48,891 nt of DNA, from NCBI RefSeq assembly GCF_004614195.1, contig NZ_SPUM01000118.1, forward strand, positions 1-48,891, written 5' to 3'. The first letter of the stretch is position 1. Each line of letters opens with the position of its first letter. The DNA comes from Massilia horti (GTDB lineage Bacteria; Pseudomonadota; Gammaproteobacteria; Burkholderiales; Burkholderiaceae_D). Below, piece by piece: positions 1-9,437 of the stretch. Made by a program: the position numbers and the translations under genes. The notes under the pieces are model-generated. The model made no database searches and had not been told where the DNA came from. It worked only from the letters and a program-made list of their open reading frames with translations.

Positions 1-1170
1 ACCCTGCTGGTGGCGCAGTGGTGGGGAGGCGATGCCGCGCTGCCCGACGCTGCTCTGGCGGTGCTGCTCGCCTTCGTCCTGGTGGCCGCCAACCGGCTGC
101 CGGCGCGATCGCTGTGGCGCCCGGGCGCGTCCACGCTGACGCTCGCCGGCGGCGCCGCGATCGTGTTCGCGGTGGCGATTCCGCTGTCGGGCAGCTACTA
201 CATGGGCAGCCGCTTCACCACCACCGGCAACGACATGGCGGTGCGCCTGCAGCACTGGTCCGAGGCGGTCGGCATGATGAACGACGGCTGGAAAACCAGC
301 GTGTTCGGAATGGGCCTGGGGCGCTACCCGGACAGCTATTTCTGGCTCAATACCCACGGCGAGACGCCGCCGCGCCTGTCCTACGAATCCGAGGACGGCA
401 ACCAGTTCCTGCGGCTGGTGGCAGGCGCCTACCCGGCCGGCTACGGCGAGACCCTGCGGGCGCTGCAGATGGTCGAACTGGCCCCTGGCACGCGCTACCG
501 GCTCTCGTTCGACCTGCGCAGCGCAAGCGCCAAGGCGTCGCTGGACGCGCGCGTCTGCGAGCGCTGGCTGCTGTACCCGCAGAACTGCCTGACGGCGCGG
601 CTGCCGCAGCCGCGCGCCGACGGCGCCTGGCACCACTACGAGGTCAAGCTCCCGGTACGCGGAGGTGGCCAGGGCCTGGTGCGCCCGACCACCCAGCTCG
701 AACTATCCAACGACGGCGTCGGCGGAGTCAGCGTGCTCGACATCGATAACGTCAGCCTGCAAGCCGAGGGCAGCGCCTTTGATCTGGTGCGCAACGGCGG
801 CTTCTCGCACGGGAACGCCGGCTGGTTCTTCAGCAGCGACCGCAGTCACATGCCGTGGCACGTGAAGAACTTTGCGGTCAACATGTTCTTCGAGCAGGGC
901 TGGCTGGGCTGCGCCGCGATCGCGCTGCTCTTGCTGTATGTGGCGGCCGACCTCACGCTGCGCGCGCTGCACGGCGAGGGAGTCGCCGCGGTATACCTTG
1001 CCTCGGTCGCCGGGATGATGGTGGTGGGACTGTTCGACAGCCTGGTCGACGTGCCGCGCCTGACCCTGCTGCTGCTGCTGGTGGTGATGTGCGCGGCCCT
1101 GCGGCCGGCGAGCGTGCGCACTCGCCGTGCACGCGCGGTACCTCAGGCGGTGGCCGACTTGATCGCGTGA
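1..1170 (+). CDS. O-antigen ligase/polymerase-like membrane protein, C-terminal part
   Basis: The frame is open from base 1, so the N-terminus lies outside the window. What is visible is an N-terminal hydrophobic segment, a long extracytoplasmic part, and about three C-terminal membrane helices followed by a basic tail (residues ~295-370). The layout, with a large periplasmic loop before the last helices, is that of Wzy/WaaL-type polymerases or ligases that act on lipid-linked glycans at the outer face of the inner membrane. The loop is unusual. Roughly residues 130-280 read as a beta-rich carbohydrate-binding-like module (FLRLVAG..., PGTRYRLSFDLRS, WHHYEVKL, LDIDNVSL, LVRNGGFS). The stop codon overlaps the 3' end of the convergent prsR-like gene by 28 bp. 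The class is inferred from architecture and from the neighbouring exopolysaccharide genes; Wzy and WaaL cannot be told apart here. Confidence 0.65.
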   Translation, partial: TLLVAQWWGGDAALPDAALAVLLAFVLVAANRLPARSLWRPGASTLTLAGGAAIVFAVAIPLSGSYYMGSRFTTTGNDMAVRLQHWSEAVGMMNDGWKTSVFGMGLGRYPDSYFWLNTHGETPPRLSYESEDGNQFLRLVAGAYPAGYGETLRALQMVELAPGTRYRLSFDLRSASAKASLDARVCERWLLYPQNCLTARLPQPRADGAWHHYEVKLPVRGGGQGLVRPTTQLELSNDGVGGVSVLDIDNVSLQAEGSAFDLVRNGGFSHGNAGWFFSSDRSHMPWHVKNFAVNMFFEQGWLGCAAIALLLLYVAADLTLRALHGEGVAAVYLASVAGMMVVGLFDSLVDVPRLTLLLLLVVMCAALRPASVRTRRARAVPQAVADLIA

Positions 1171-2507
1171 CGGTTCATCAGGTCGTACATCGTCGGGCGG
1201 CTGATGCCCAGCAGCTCTGACGCCTTGACGATGTTGCCGTCGCAGCGCGCCAGCGCCTTCATGATCGCCTTGTACTCGGCTTCGTCGCGCACCTGGCGCA
1301 GGTTGATCGGCTCCTCCTGGCCACCGACGTCCGGCAGGCCAAGGTCCTCGGCCGCGATGTACGCGCCGTCGGCCATGATCACCGCGCGCTTGACGCAGTT
1401 TTCCATCTCGCGCACGTTGCCCGGCCAGCCGTAGTTCTCGACCGCGGCCAGCGCCTCCGGCGAAAAATGCAGGGGCGGGCGCGACTCCTGCGCACAGAAC
1501 TTGTTTTTGAAGTGGTGCGCCAGGAGCGCCGCGTCGCCGTTGCGCTCGCGTAGCGGCGGGATCGTGACCACGATCTCCGACAGCCGGTAGTACAGGTCTT
1601 CGCGGAAGCTTCCACTTCTCGCCAGCTCCTTCAGGTTGCGGTGGGTCGCGCAGATCACGCGCACGTCGACCGGGATCTCCTCATGCCCGCCGATGCGCTC
1701 GACCACCCGCTCCTGCAAAAAGCGCAGCAGCTTGGCCTGCAGTGCCATCGGCAGGTCGCCCACCTCGTCCAGGAAGAAGGTGCCGCCGCTGGCCAGTTCG
1801 ACCTTGCCCTTGGTCTGCTTGGCCGCGCCCGTGAAGGCGCCCTTTTCGTAGCCGAACAATTCGCTTTCGAGCAGGGTCTCGGGAATCGCCGCGCAGTTGA
1901 TCGCCATGAAGCGGTGGCTGGCGCGTGGACTCAACTGGTGCAGCGCGCGCGCCAGCACTTCCTTGCCGGTGCCAGATTCGCCCAGCAGCATCACCGTGGC
2001 CGAGGTCGGCGCCACCTTCTCGATGTTGCGGCACACCTTGAGCATGCCCGGGTCGCGGCTGATCACGCCGGCCATCGGCGACGCCGCCTGGGTCTGCAGC
2101 ATGCGCCGGTTCTCCTGCTGCAGCGAGTGCAGGAAAAACGCGCGCTGCACCACCAGGCCCAGCACCTCCTGGTCGCACGGCTTCTGGTGGAAGTCGTAGG
2201 CGCCCATGCCGATCGCCTTGACCGCGTTCGCATGGTCCTGGTTGCCGGTCAGGACGATCACCTTGGTCTCCGGCGCCAGCGCCAGGATCTGCTGCAGCGT
2301 GGCCAGGCCCTCGGTCGCGCCGTCCGGGTCGGGCGGCAGGCCCAGGTCCATCGTGACCACCGCCGGTTCGTGGCGGCGCAGCTGCACCAGCGCGCTTTCG
2401 CGGTCGCCGGCGACGACGACGTCGTATGCGTCCAGGCTCCAGCGCAGCTGCTTTTGCAGGCCCGGATCGTCTTCGATGATAAGCAGTTTCGGTTTATTTT
2501 GAGTCAA
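1143..2507 (-). CDS. prsR: PEP-CTERM-system sigma-54-dependent response regulator PrsR
   Basis: A cytoplasmic transcription activator of 454 residues. The N-terminal receiver domain (about 1-130) has acidic residues E12/D13/D14 and phospho-acceptor D54 in VTMDLGLPP. The central AAA+ domain carries Walker A GESGTGKE and the sigma-54-contacting GAFTGA loop. A C-terminal Fis-type helix-turn-helix ([20 protein letters not shown]) follows. This domain order and the kinase directly upstream are those of PrsR in PEP-CTERM/exosortase exopolysaccharide loci. The ATG overlaps the end of prsK by 14 bp, which suggests translational coupling. It probably switches on sigma-54 promoters of EPS or PEP-CTERM genes; no convincing -24/-12 site was found in this window. 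Confidence 0.9.
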   Translation of the reverse strand: MTQNKPKLLIIEDDPGLQKQLRWSLDAYDVVVAGDRESALVQLRRHEPAVVTMDLGLPPDPDGATEGLATLQQILALAPETKVIVLTGNQDHANAVKAIGMGAYDFHQKPCDQEVLGLVVQRAFFLHSLQQENRRMLQTQAASPMAGVISRDPGMLKVCRNIEKVAPTSATVMLLGESGTGKEVLARALHQLSPRASHRFMAINCAAIPETLLESELFGYEKGAFTGAAKQTKGKVELASGGTFFLDEVGDLPMALQAKLLRFLQERVVERIGGHEEIPVDVRVICATHRNLKELARSGSFREDLYYRLSEIVVTIPPLRERNGDAALLAHHFKNKFCAQESRPPLHFSPEALAAVENYGWPGNVREMENCVKRAVIMADGAYIAAEDLGLPDVGGQEEPINLRQVRDEAEYKAIMKALARCDGNIVKASELLGISRPTMYDLMNRHAIKSATA

Positions 2508-4599
2508 AGCAGTCCTCCTGCCGTACCGCGGCCGGCGCGGCTTCCTGCACGTGCATCCCGTGCAGCGGCAAAATCACGTTGAAAGTGGTGCCGAATCCCG
2601 GCGTGCTGGACACTTCCAGCCTGCCGCCCAGCTCCTGGATGTATTCCCGGCTCTCGAAGGCGCCGATGCCCATGCCGGCCGCCTTGGTCGACTCGAACGG
2701 CTTGAACAGGCGCTCGCGCACGAAATCCTCGGTCATCCCGGCGCCGGTGTCGCGGATCGCGACCTGCGCCTGGGGGCCGCTCTTGGACAGCTCGATGGTG
2801 ACGCTGCCGTCGCGCGGCGTGGCCTCGATCGCGTTCTGCACCAGGTGGCCCAGCACACGCTCCAGGCGCTCGCGGTCGGCCAGCACCGTCAGGCCCGGTG
2901 CGCGTACCTGCAGCACCGGCTGCGGCTCCAGGCCGCCCTTGAGCGCGACCGCCTGGCGCACTACCTCCTCCACCGCCAGCGGCACCGGGCGCTCGGCGTT
3001 GGCGCTGCGGCCCAGCTTTTGCAGCATCAGCTTCATCTTCTGCACCGAATGGTTCACGGTGTCGAGCATGTCGCGCTGGAATTCGGGGTTGTTGCGGTGC
3101 TTTTCCGCGTTCGCGCCCATCAGGGACAGCTGCGACACCAGGTTCTTCAGGTCGTGCACCACAAAGGTGGACATGCGGTTGAACGACTCGAACTGGCGCG
3201 CCACCATCAGGGCGTTGGCGGCATCCTCCTGCGCCAGGTAGCTGGCGGCCTGGGTGCCGGCGATCTTGAGCAGGTCGATCACCTCCCAGTTCAGGCTTAC
3301 CGGGCTCCTTGCCTGCTGTAGCACCACGAAGCCGAACAGAGCGCCGTGCATCATCATCGGCACCACCAGCCAGGCGCGCGCATGCTGCGCCAGCCAGTCG
3401 GGGATGACCAGGCCCTCGTACTTGTCCGGGTCGCGCGCCAGTTCATGCAGATCGACCACCCAATGGGTGCTCTCCAGGTAGATGCAAAACGGCGAATCGG
3501 CATGCACGTCCGCGTCTTGGCGCGGCACGTGCCAGCGGGCCGCCGCTTCGAACACGCCCGACTCGCGCCGGATCCACAGCGCGCCGCCCGGGCTTTCGAC
3601 CAGTTCGGCAATGGCCTGGATGGCGCGCTCGCCCAGGCCCGGCCCCTGCTCGGACAGGGTGCGGGTAAAGCGCAGCCACTCCTCCCGGTAGTCGTAGTTG
3701 TAGGTGTAGAAGTGCTTGCTGATGAAGACCTTCAGCCACGAGCGGAAGGTCCCGGAGAACAGGATCCCGGCCAGCAGCATCACGGCCGCGAACAGGAAGG
3801 TCACCTGCATCAGGGTGCCCCAGCTGCCGCCGAAAAAGCGCAGGTAGTAGCCGGCCGAGCCCATCGCGAGCAGGTAGATGGCAGAGCCGAACAGCGCGGC
3901 CGAGTGGAACATCACGCGGCGCGAGACCGCCAGCTCGGTATTCCACGAGGCGCTGCGCGCCATCGAAATGCCGATCAAGGGCACCGTGAGTGCGTTGGCC
4001 ACGCCGCGCGCGGCCCAGATGTCGGGATGCACGCTCTTGAACAGCAGCGCGTCGCTGTACATGTAGAAGTCATAGGCGAACATGCCACCGATGCCCAGGC
4101 ACGCGAACTTGATCGCCCAGCGTTCCTGCACCGGCTTGTTGCGGTACACCTGCTCGACCAGCAGCATGCCGAATACCGACCAGCCCAGGCGTGCCATCAT
4201 CGCCGGCATCAGATCGAGCTGGACCAGGAATGGCAGCTCCCACCAGCTGCATACGGTGGCCAGCAGGAACAGGCCATAAACGGCGGCGGCGGCCAGCACC
4301 GGGCGCGGCAGGCGAAATGGCAGGCGGCTGGCCGGATCGCGGTGCTGGCCCAGCAGCACCACCAGCACGTACGACCAGGCGGCATTGCGCAGGATTTCGA
4401 CGGCGTCGGCCAGCACCGACAGCTGCACGCCGCGGCTGGCCTGGTAACTGACCAGGCCAGCCCAGGACGCGGTCAGGAGGCAGGCTGCGGACAGCGCGCC
4501 GCCGTGGCGTCGCCCGCGCCAGCTGGTCAGCCACAGGGCGCCCAGCAACAGGAATCCGACGGCGGCTAACGAATAGCTGAACGTGGCGATACTGGTCAA
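2494..4599 (-). CDS. prsK: PEP-CTERM-system histidine kinase PrsK
   Basis: A membrane sensor kinase of 701 residues. The N-terminal third is a run of about eight hydrophobic helices with no obvious ligand domain. A GAF-like domain follows (about 300-465), then a HisKA-like segment with the phospho-acceptor motif FVVHDLKN, and a C-terminal HATPase domain with N-box (LVQNAIEA) and G-boxes (DTGAGM, GMGIGAF). Length and layout match PrsK of exosortase systems. The best start is a TTG at 4599, since no ATG lies nearby in frame and the hydrophobic N-terminus begins at once. The gene sits 55 bp after the sugar transferase and overlaps prsR, its presumed phosphorylation partner, by 14 bp. The signal it senses is unknown. 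Confidence 0.88.
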   Translation of the reverse strand: MTSIATFSYSLAAVGFLLLGALWLTSWRGRRHGGALSAACLLTASWAGLVSYQASRGVQLSVLADAVEILRNAAWSYVLVVLLGQHRDPASRLPFRLPRPVLAAAAVYGLFLLATVCSWWELPFLVQLDLMPAMMARLGWSVFGMLLVEQVYRNKPVQERWAIKFACLGIGGMFAYDFYMYSDALLFKSVHPDIWAARGVANALTVPLIGISMARSASWNTELAVSRRVMFHSAALFGSAIYLLAMGSAGYYLRFFGGSWGTLMQVTFLFAAVMLLAGILFSGTFRSWLKVFISKHFYTYNYDYREEWLRFTRTLSEQGPGLGERAIQAIAELVESPGGALWIRRESGVFEAAARWHVPRQDADVHADSPFCIYLESTHWVVDLHELARDPDKYEGLVIPDWLAQHARAWLVVPMMMHGALFGFVVLQQARSPVSLNWEVIDLLKIAGTQAASYLAQEDAANALMVARQFESFNRMSTFVVHDLKNLVSQLSLMGANAEKHRNNPEFQRDMLDTVNHSVQKMKLMLQKLGRSANAERPVPLAVEEVVRQAVALKGGLEPQPVLQVRAPGLTVLADRERLERVLGHLVQNAIEATPRDGSVTIELSKSGPQAQVAIRDTGAGMTEDFVRERLFKPFESTKAAGMGIGAFESREYIQELGGRLEVSSTPGFGTTFNVILPLHGMHVQEAAPAAVRQEDCFDSK

Positions 4600-4654
4600 C
4601 TTGCACCATCCATGAAGTAACCGGCGTGCATGCGGATCGGAAGGCGGGGCGCCG

Positions 4655-6106
4655 TCAGCGGCCGCTGCGGAACAGCACCACCTTGAGCGTGTCGATCATG
4701 ATCAGCACGTCGAGGAACAGGCTGTTGTTCTTGACGTAGTACAGGTCGTACTGCAGCTTTTGCAGCGCATCCTCGGCCGACGAGCCGTAGCCGTAGCGGA
4801 CCTGGGCCCAGCCGGTGATGCCCGGCTTGATGGAATGGCGCACGTTGTAGTACGGGACCACCTCGATCAGCTGCTCGACAAAGTATGGCCGTTCCGGGCG
4901 CGGGCCGACAAAGCTCATCTCGCCCTTGAGCACATTGAGGATCTGGGGCAGCTCGTCGATGCGGGTCTTGCGCATGAAGTTGCCCACCCGGGTCACGCGC
5001 GGGTCGTTCTGGGCCGCCCACTGCGGCTTGCCGCCCTTCTCGGCGTCCACGCGCATGCTGCGAAACTTCAGCACGCGGAAGGTCTTGCCATCCTTGCCCA
5101 CCCGCTCCTGCGAATAGAACACCGTTCCGCGGTCCTCCACCCACACCGCCAGCGCGGCCAGCAGCATGATCGGCAGGGTCAGCACCAGCAGGATCACGCT
5201 GCAGGCCAGGTCGAAACAGCGCTTCATGAACGTGCGCACGAAGCTCTGGTCGAACCCGCCGCCGAATACCAGCCACGACGGCTGCAGCGAATCGACGCGG
5301 ATCTGGCAGGTCTCGCGTTCGAAAAAGGTGGCGGCGTCGGTCACCTTCACGCCCTGCAGTTTGCAGTCGAGCAGTTCCTTGATCGGGAAGCCGCCGCGCC
5401 GGTTCAGCACCGACACCACGATTTCCTCGACGTTGTTCTGGCGTGCCAGCTTGACCAGCGAATCGCCGTCGCGCACTTTCAAAAGGCTCGACGTCTCGAC
5501 GCACAGGTCCTCGGTCGCGATCGGGATGAAGCCGGCGATGTCGTACTTGTGGTAGCGGTTGTTGCGGGTGGCCAGGTCGCTGCATTCCTTGGCTAGCGGA
5601 CCGCCGCCCAGGAACATGATGCGCGAGCGCATAAAGCGCGCTTCCGAGGTTTTAAAGAAGATCAGGCGCGCGAGCAGGATGCCGGCCCCGCCGACCGCGA
5701 ACACCAGGATCAGCACGCCGCGCCCGAAATACAGGTCCGGCGCCAGGTAGAACACCAGCGTCAGGATCACGAAGCCCATCACGAACGACGGCATCAGCTT
5801 CATGAGGAACGGGTTGCGCAGGCCTTCGTCGAAATCGAGCTGGTACATCCCCATCGCGCTCATGCTGAAGATCACCGCGATGGTAAATGCGATCGCCGAG
5901 GTAAAGAAGTTATCCAGGTGCGGGACGGTGGCGCTCGTCTCGCCCAGTTCCATGAAGCGTACCGCCGCGCCGACGTAGGCCGCACCCAGCAGCACCAGCA
6001 CTTCCACAAACAGAAGTGTGAAAACTATCTTCGACACATAGTGATTAGAGATCCTAAACACAGCAGCCTCCGGAATTTCTTGTTTCTTCTTTGTGTACCC
6101 GAACAA
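4655..6106 (-). CDS. PEP-CTERM/XrtA-type exopolysaccharide sugar transferase (TIGR03013 family)
   Basis: A polyprenyl-phosphate sugar phosphotransferase of 483 residues, the enzyme that starts repeat-unit synthesis by moving a sugar-1-phosphate to undecaprenyl phosphate. Four N-terminal membrane helices and a CoA-binding-like Rossmann domain (about 165-270) precede a further hydrophobic hairpin near 290. The C-terminal catalytic Bac_transf domain contains KRCFDL, QERVGKDG, VLKFRSMR, RKTRIDELPQ and SFVGPRPE. The protein resembles the EpsB/WbaP class that travels with PrsK/PrsR. It lies 9 bp after the epimerase gene and upstream of prsK in the same leftward operon-like run. The sugar specificity cannot be read from the sequence. 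Confidence 0.9.
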   Translation of the reverse strand: MFGYTKKKQEIPEAAVFRISNHYVSKIVFTLLFVEVLVLLGAAYVGAAVRFMELGETSATVPHLDNFFTSAIAFTIAVIFSMSAMGMYQLDFDEGLRNPFLMKLMPSFVMGFVILTLVFYLAPDLYFGRGVLILVFAVGGAGILLARLIFFKTSEARFMRSRIMFLGGGPLAKECSDLATRNNRYHKYDIAGFIPIATEDLCVETSSLLKVRDGDSLVKLARQNNVEEIVVSVLNRRGGFPIKELLDCKLQGVKVTDAATFFERETCQIRVDSLQPSWLVFGGGFDQSFVRTFMKRCFDLACSVILLVLTLPIMLLAALAVWVEDRGTVFYSQERVGKDGKTFRVLKFRSMRVDAEKGGKPQWAAQNDPRVTRVGNFMRKTRIDELPQILNVLKGEMSFVGPRPERPYFVEQLIEVVPYYNVRHSIKPGITGWAQVRYGYGSSAEDALQKLQYDLYYVKNNSLFLDVLIMIDTLKVVLFRSGR

Positions 6107-6115
6107 CCTTGCCGG

Positions 6116-7171
6116 TCAAACCAGATTATGGACATACCAGTCCAGCGCCTGTTTCAATCCCTCGCCAATCCGGTGCGTCGGCGCATAGCCCAGGAGGCGC
6201 TGCGCCTTCGCGATGTCGGCCTGCGAATGGCGCACGTCGCCAGGCCGGAAATCGACATACTGCGGCCGGTGCGCGGCCACGTGCGGGTAACGCGGCGCCA
6301 AGAGCTCGACCATCATCGCGTGCAGCCGGTTCAGGCTGGTGCGGTCATTGAGTGCCACGTTGTACACCTGGTTGGCCGCCTCCGAAGCGGCCATCGCCGC
6401 CAGCAGGTTGGCCTGGACCACGTTTTCGATATAGCAGAAGTCGCGGCTGGTTTCGCCGTCGCCGTTGATCTTCAAGCTCTGGTTGCGAATCAGCGCGGCG
6501 ATCCACTGCGGGATCACGGCCGCATAGGCGCCGTTCGGGTCCTGGCGCGGGCCGAAGACGTTAAAGTAGCGCAGGCCTATCGATTCCATGCCGTAGGTCC
6601 GGGCGAATACGTCGGCATACAGCTCGTTGACGTACTTGGTCACCGCGTAGGGCGAGAGCGGCTTGCCGATCTGGTCCTCGACCTTGGGCAGCGCTGGATG
6701 GTCGCCGTAGGTGGAGCTGGAAGCGGCGTAGATGAAGCGGCGCACCTTGGCGTCGCGCGCGGCCACCAGCATGTTCAAGAAGCCGCCGATGTTGGTCTCG
6801 TTGGTCAGGATCGGGTTGGCGATCGAGCGCGGCACCGATCCGAGCGCGGCCTGGTGCAGCACAAAATCGACGCCTTCGCAGGCGCGCGCGCAGTCCTCGA
6901 GGCGGCGGATGTCGCCTTCGACGAAATCGAATCGGGACCAGGCGGCCGCGTCCACCGCTTCGCGCACCTGGTCCAGGTTGTGGCGGTACCCCGTCGCGAA
7001 ATTGTCCAGGCCAGTGACGCGCTGGTTCAGCTTCAGGAGCGCCTCGACCAGGTTCGAGCCGATGAAACCGGCGGCGCCGGTCACCAGCCAGTGGTAACTG
7101 TGTTCGCGGAGAATCTGCCGGAGGTCGTCAATCTTGTTCACGTTTTGGGACACTTTCAATTTGCCAGGCAC
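6116..7171 (-). CDS. UDP-N-acetylglucosamine/uronate C4-epimerase, WbpP/TviC type
   Basis: An extended short-chain dehydrogenase of 351 residues. The NAD-binding motif is [10 protein letters not shown] near residue 34, followed by GLDNFATGY, which is typical of WbpP/TviC. The active site shows S-S-S near [11 protein letters not shown] and the YxxxK motif in [11 protein letters not shown]. The family inverts C4 of UDP-GlcNAc or UDP-GlcNAcA to the galacto form. The dehydrogenase gene directly upstream (66-bp gap) suggests the pair produces UDP-GalNAcA. The start given is a GTG at 7171; internal GTG codons at V7 and V11 are also possible because homologues have shorter N-termini and no strong ribosome-binding site decides it. 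Confidence 0.87.
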   Translation of the reverse strand: MPGKLKVSQNVNKIDDLRQILREHSYHWLVTGAAGFIGSNLVEALLKLNQRVTGLDNFATGYRHNLDQVREAVDAAAWSRFDFVEGDIRRLEDCARACEGVDFVLHQAALGSVPRSIANPILTNETNIGGFLNMLVAARDAKVRRFIYAASSSTYGDHPALPKVEDQIGKPLSPYAVTKYVNELYADVFARTYGMESIGLRYFNVFGPRQDPNGAYAAVIPQWIAALIRNQSLKINGDGETSRDFCYIENVVQANLLAAMAASEAANQVYNVALNDRTSLNRLHAMMVELLAPRYPHVAAHRPQYVDFRPGDVRHSQADIAKAQRLLGYAPTHRIGEGLKQALDWYVHNLV

Positions 7172-7237
7172 GACGCCCGGTCTAAGCCGACAATGCCGCC
7201 ACGGTTGCCCGAGGCGGCATCGCCAGATATGACAGGA

Positions 7238-8527
7238 TTACAGACGCCAGACGCAATAGCCAGCCTCGCGCAGCGCCTTGGGGTCGAACTGCGCCTTGAC
7301 GTCGATGAAACAGCCGGACGGGTTGAGCTTGTCCTGGAAGTCGGCCAGCGAGTGCGCCAGCACCTGCTTGTGCGCCACCGCCACCACCATCGCATCGGCC
7401 TTGGGCAGCGCTTCCCAGCTCTCCAGTTTGATGCCGTACTCGTGCTGCGCCTCGTCGCCATCGGCCACCGGATCATGCACGTGCACGTCGCAGCCGTACG
7501 ATTGCAGCTCGTGGACGATGTCGGCCACCTTCGAGTTGCGCAGGTCGGGGCAGTTCTCCTTGAACGTCAGGCCAATTACGTTGACCTTCGAGCCCTTGAC
7601 GTGGAAGCCCTCCGAGATCATCGACTTGACGGTCTTTTCGGCCACGAACTTGGCCATGCCGTCGTTGATGCGCCGGCCAGCCAGGATCACCTGCGGATGG
7701 TAGCCGATCATCTCGGCCTTGTGCGTCAGGTAGTACGGGTCGACGCCGATGCAGTGCCCGCCCACCAGGCCCGGGCGGAACGGCAGGAAGTTCCACTTGG
7801 TGCCGGCGGCCTTGAGCACTTCCAGCGTGTCGATGCCAACCTTGTCGAAGATGATCGCCAGCTCGTTCATCAGCGCGATGTTCAGGTCGCGCTGGGTGTT
7901 TTCGATGACCTTGGCCGCCTCGGCCACCTTGATACTCGAGGCGCGGTACACGCCGGCCTTGACCACCGACTCGTAGAGCTGGGCGACGCGTTCGAGCGTG
8001 GCGTCGTCGTCGCCCGAGACCACCTTCAGGATCGTGGTCAGGGTGTGTTCCTTGTCGCCGGGGTTGATGCGCTCGGGCGAAAAGCCGACGTGGAAGTCCT
8101 CTTTCCACTTCATGCCGGAATGCTGCTCCATCAGCGGAATGCAGACTTCCTCGGTCGCGCCCGGGTACACGGTGGACTCGAACACGACGACCGCGCCGCG
8201 TTTCATGTACTTGCCCACCGTCGTGCTGGCACCGGCCAGCGGGGTGAAATCTGGATTGTGGGCGATGTCGACCGGGGTCGGCACGGCGACCACGATGTAG
8301 TCGGCCTCGGCCAGCGCTTGCGGATCGTTGGTCACTTCGAGGTGGCGCGAGGCCTTGAGCTCGTCGGTGGACACTTCGCCGGTCGGGTCGACAAACTTCT
8401 TGTAGTGTTCGATTTTGGCGACCGACAGGTCGAATCCGATGGTCCTCCCCTTCTTTCCGAACTCGACTGCCAGCGGCAGGCCGACGTATCCCAGTCCAAC
8501 GACCGCAACGACCTCATTTGCTCTCAT
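7238..8527 (-). CDS. Nucleotide sugar 6-dehydrogenase, WbpO/TviB type
   Basis: A UDP-sugar dehydrogenase of 429 residues that oxidises C6 of a UDP-HexNAc in two NAD-dependent steps. The N-terminal Rossmann motif is VVGLGYVGLPLA (about 9-20). The catalytic cysteine lies in GGHCIGVDPYY, the conserved lysine and asparagine in KVIENTQRDLNIALMNE, and a C-terminal UDP-binding domain contains GLTFKENCPDLRNSK. The sequence is closer in style to TviB/WbpO than to UDP-glucose dehydrogenase. It is the first gene of the leftward EPS run, with a good ribosome-binding site (GGAAGG, 5 nt before ATG) and a sigma-70-like promoter upstream. With the epimerase it should supply an N-acetylhexosaminuronic acid for the polymer. 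Confidence 0.9.
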   Translation of the reverse strand: MRANEVVAVVGLGYVGLPLAVEFGKKGRTIGFDLSVAKIEHYKKFVDPTGEVSTDELKASRHLEVTNDPQALAEADYIVVAVPTPVDIAHNPDFTPLAGASTTVGKYMKRGAVVVFESTVYPGATEEVCIPLMEQHSGMKWKEDFHVGFSPERINPGDKEHTLTTILKVVSGDDDATLERVAQLYESVVKAGVYRASSIKVAEAAKVIENTQRDLNIALMNELAIIFDKVGIDTLEVLKAAGTKWNFLPFRPGLVGGHCIGVDPYYLTHKAEMIGYHPQVILAGRRINDGMAKFVAEKTVKSMISEGFHVKGSKVNVIGLTFKENCPDLRNSKVADIVHELQSYGCDVHVHDPVADGDEAQHEYGIKLESWEALPKADAMVVAVAHKQVLAHSLADFQDKLNPSGCFIDVKAQFDPKALREAGYCVWRL

Positions 8528-8574
8528 TATCGCCTTCCAATTCAGTATTAAGTTTTGCTATTATGCTAATTTTC

Positions 8575-8604
8575 AATATAGCATGGAAACACAACCGTAC
8601 TCAA
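8575..8604 (-). promoter_or_regulatory. Sigma-70-like promoter of the EPS run
   Basis: On the minus strand a -35-like TTGAGT (8604-8599) and a -10-like TATATT (8580-8575) are separated by 18 bp. The site lies about 50 bp upstream of the dehydrogenase ATG at 8527, in the most AT-rich stretch of this intergenic region. It is the best promoter match for the leftward sugar genes, prsK and prsR. The call rests on hexamer match and position only. Confidence 0.4.
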
Positions 8605-9011
8605 CATACAGCAATCAGTTTTGTCTTTAAGGAACTACATGTTGCCGAAGGTAATATCGAACAGCTATCTCGGCGGGTGAATCAACCTCGTGCTGCAGCT
8701 GCGACGAGCGACAGCCAGTCTTCGCGGACCAGGGCCGTCAGATGGCGTTGCCCGTATGGTGACGGGCGCGTTTCCAAAGTGAACTTCCTGAACGCGTCAA
8801 TATACCCGCTCGCAGGTCCATGGAAATGCGCTCTTTCTCACCACCGCCGCAGATGTTTCAAGAAAAACACCGTCAGACTGCGGCGGTAGTGCAATCTTAG
8901 CATTTTCTAAAATTCAAATTGCAAAATGCACATGTTGTGCGCCAGTAAATACGTGGATAGCACGAGCATGCTATGGCGGGTCATCTATCCCGAACGCGAT
9001 CCGGCGTGGGG
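8605..9011. other. Gene-free intergenic stretch with a 10-bp inverted repeat
   Basis: No coding region can be supported between the EPS promoter and the end of the guanidinium exporter gene; short open frames here have no recognisable content. The one structure visible is a perfect inverted repeat, ACCGCCGCAG at 8843-8852 and CTGCGGCGGT at 8878-8887, with a 25-nt loop. No T-run follows, so it is not a typical terminator, and its role is unknown. Confidence 0.4.
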
Positions 9012-9332
9012 CTATTCCGCGGACGACAATTTCATCAGCACGAGGCCGCAGACGATCAGGAGAGCGGCGCACACGCGGGCCAGGTTCAACTGCTCGCCCA
9101 GTGCCGCGACGCCGACGACAAATGCGCCGACCGCGCCGATGCCCGTCCAGACGGTATAGGCGGTGCCAAGCGGAATGGTGCGCATCGACACCGACAGCAA
9201 GGCAAAGCTGGCTGCCATGGTGACGAAAGTAATGAGGGTTGGGACGAGGCGGGTGAAGCCATTGGACTGCTTCATTGCATAAGCCCAGACGACTTCCAGG
9301 ATTCCGGCGACTGCCAACATGATCCAAGCCAT
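9012..9332 (-). CDS. gdx: Guanidinium exporter of the SMR family (Gdx/SugE)
   Basis: A small multidrug-resistance-family protein of 106 residues with four membrane helices. The N-terminal helix carries the essential glutamate in the GILEVVWAYAMK context that is typical of the SugE/Gdx branch, and GTAYTVWTGIGAVG in helix 3 is also characteristic. Dimers of this branch exchange guanidinium ion for protons across the inner membrane. The ATG at 9332 is preceded by a strong AGGAG. An in-frame extension to 9458 is rejected because it runs through the riboswitch. The gene is regulated by the guanidine-II riboswitch just upstream, which supports guanidinium as substrate. Confidence 0.9.
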   Translation of the reverse strand: MAWIMLAVAGILEVVWAYAMKQSNGFTRLVPTLITFVTMAASFALLSVSMRTIPLGTAYTVWTGIGAVGAFVVGVAALGEQLNLARVCAALLIVCGLVLMKLSSAE

Positions 9333-9335
9333 GGC

Positions 9336-9404
9336 GGCTCTCCTTTTCAAAAGAGCCGGGCCGTCCCGGACATTGTTCCCAACAGCGGGGGAGGTCGTTC
9401 CTCC
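9336..9404 (-). promoter_or_regulatory. Guanidine-II (mini-ykkC) riboswitch
   Basis: Two short hairpins precede the exporter gene on the minus strand. Hairpin 1 (9404-9390) has stem GGAGG/CCTCC and a loop containing ACGA, with one extra unpaired A. Hairpin 2 (9369-9356) has stem CCGGG/CCCGG and loop ACGG. Tandem hairpins with ACGR loops define the guanidine-II class, which commonly controls sugE/gdx. A third helix, GGCTC (9357-9353) with GAGCC (9340-9336), would bury the AGGAG ribosome-binding site and shares two bases with hairpin 2. Ligand-stabilised hairpin 2 should therefore release the site and switch translation on. Confidence 0.82.
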
Positions 9405-9437
9405 GATAAGGTGCAGCCCCGGAAATGGGGCTGGCGC

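Noticed and set aside
5918..8551. Very long rightward open frame (877 codons) opposite the sugar genes
   Set aside because: It is the antisense shadow of GC-rich genes with clear families on the minus strand; its translation is rich in His, Arg, Val and Gln with no domain.
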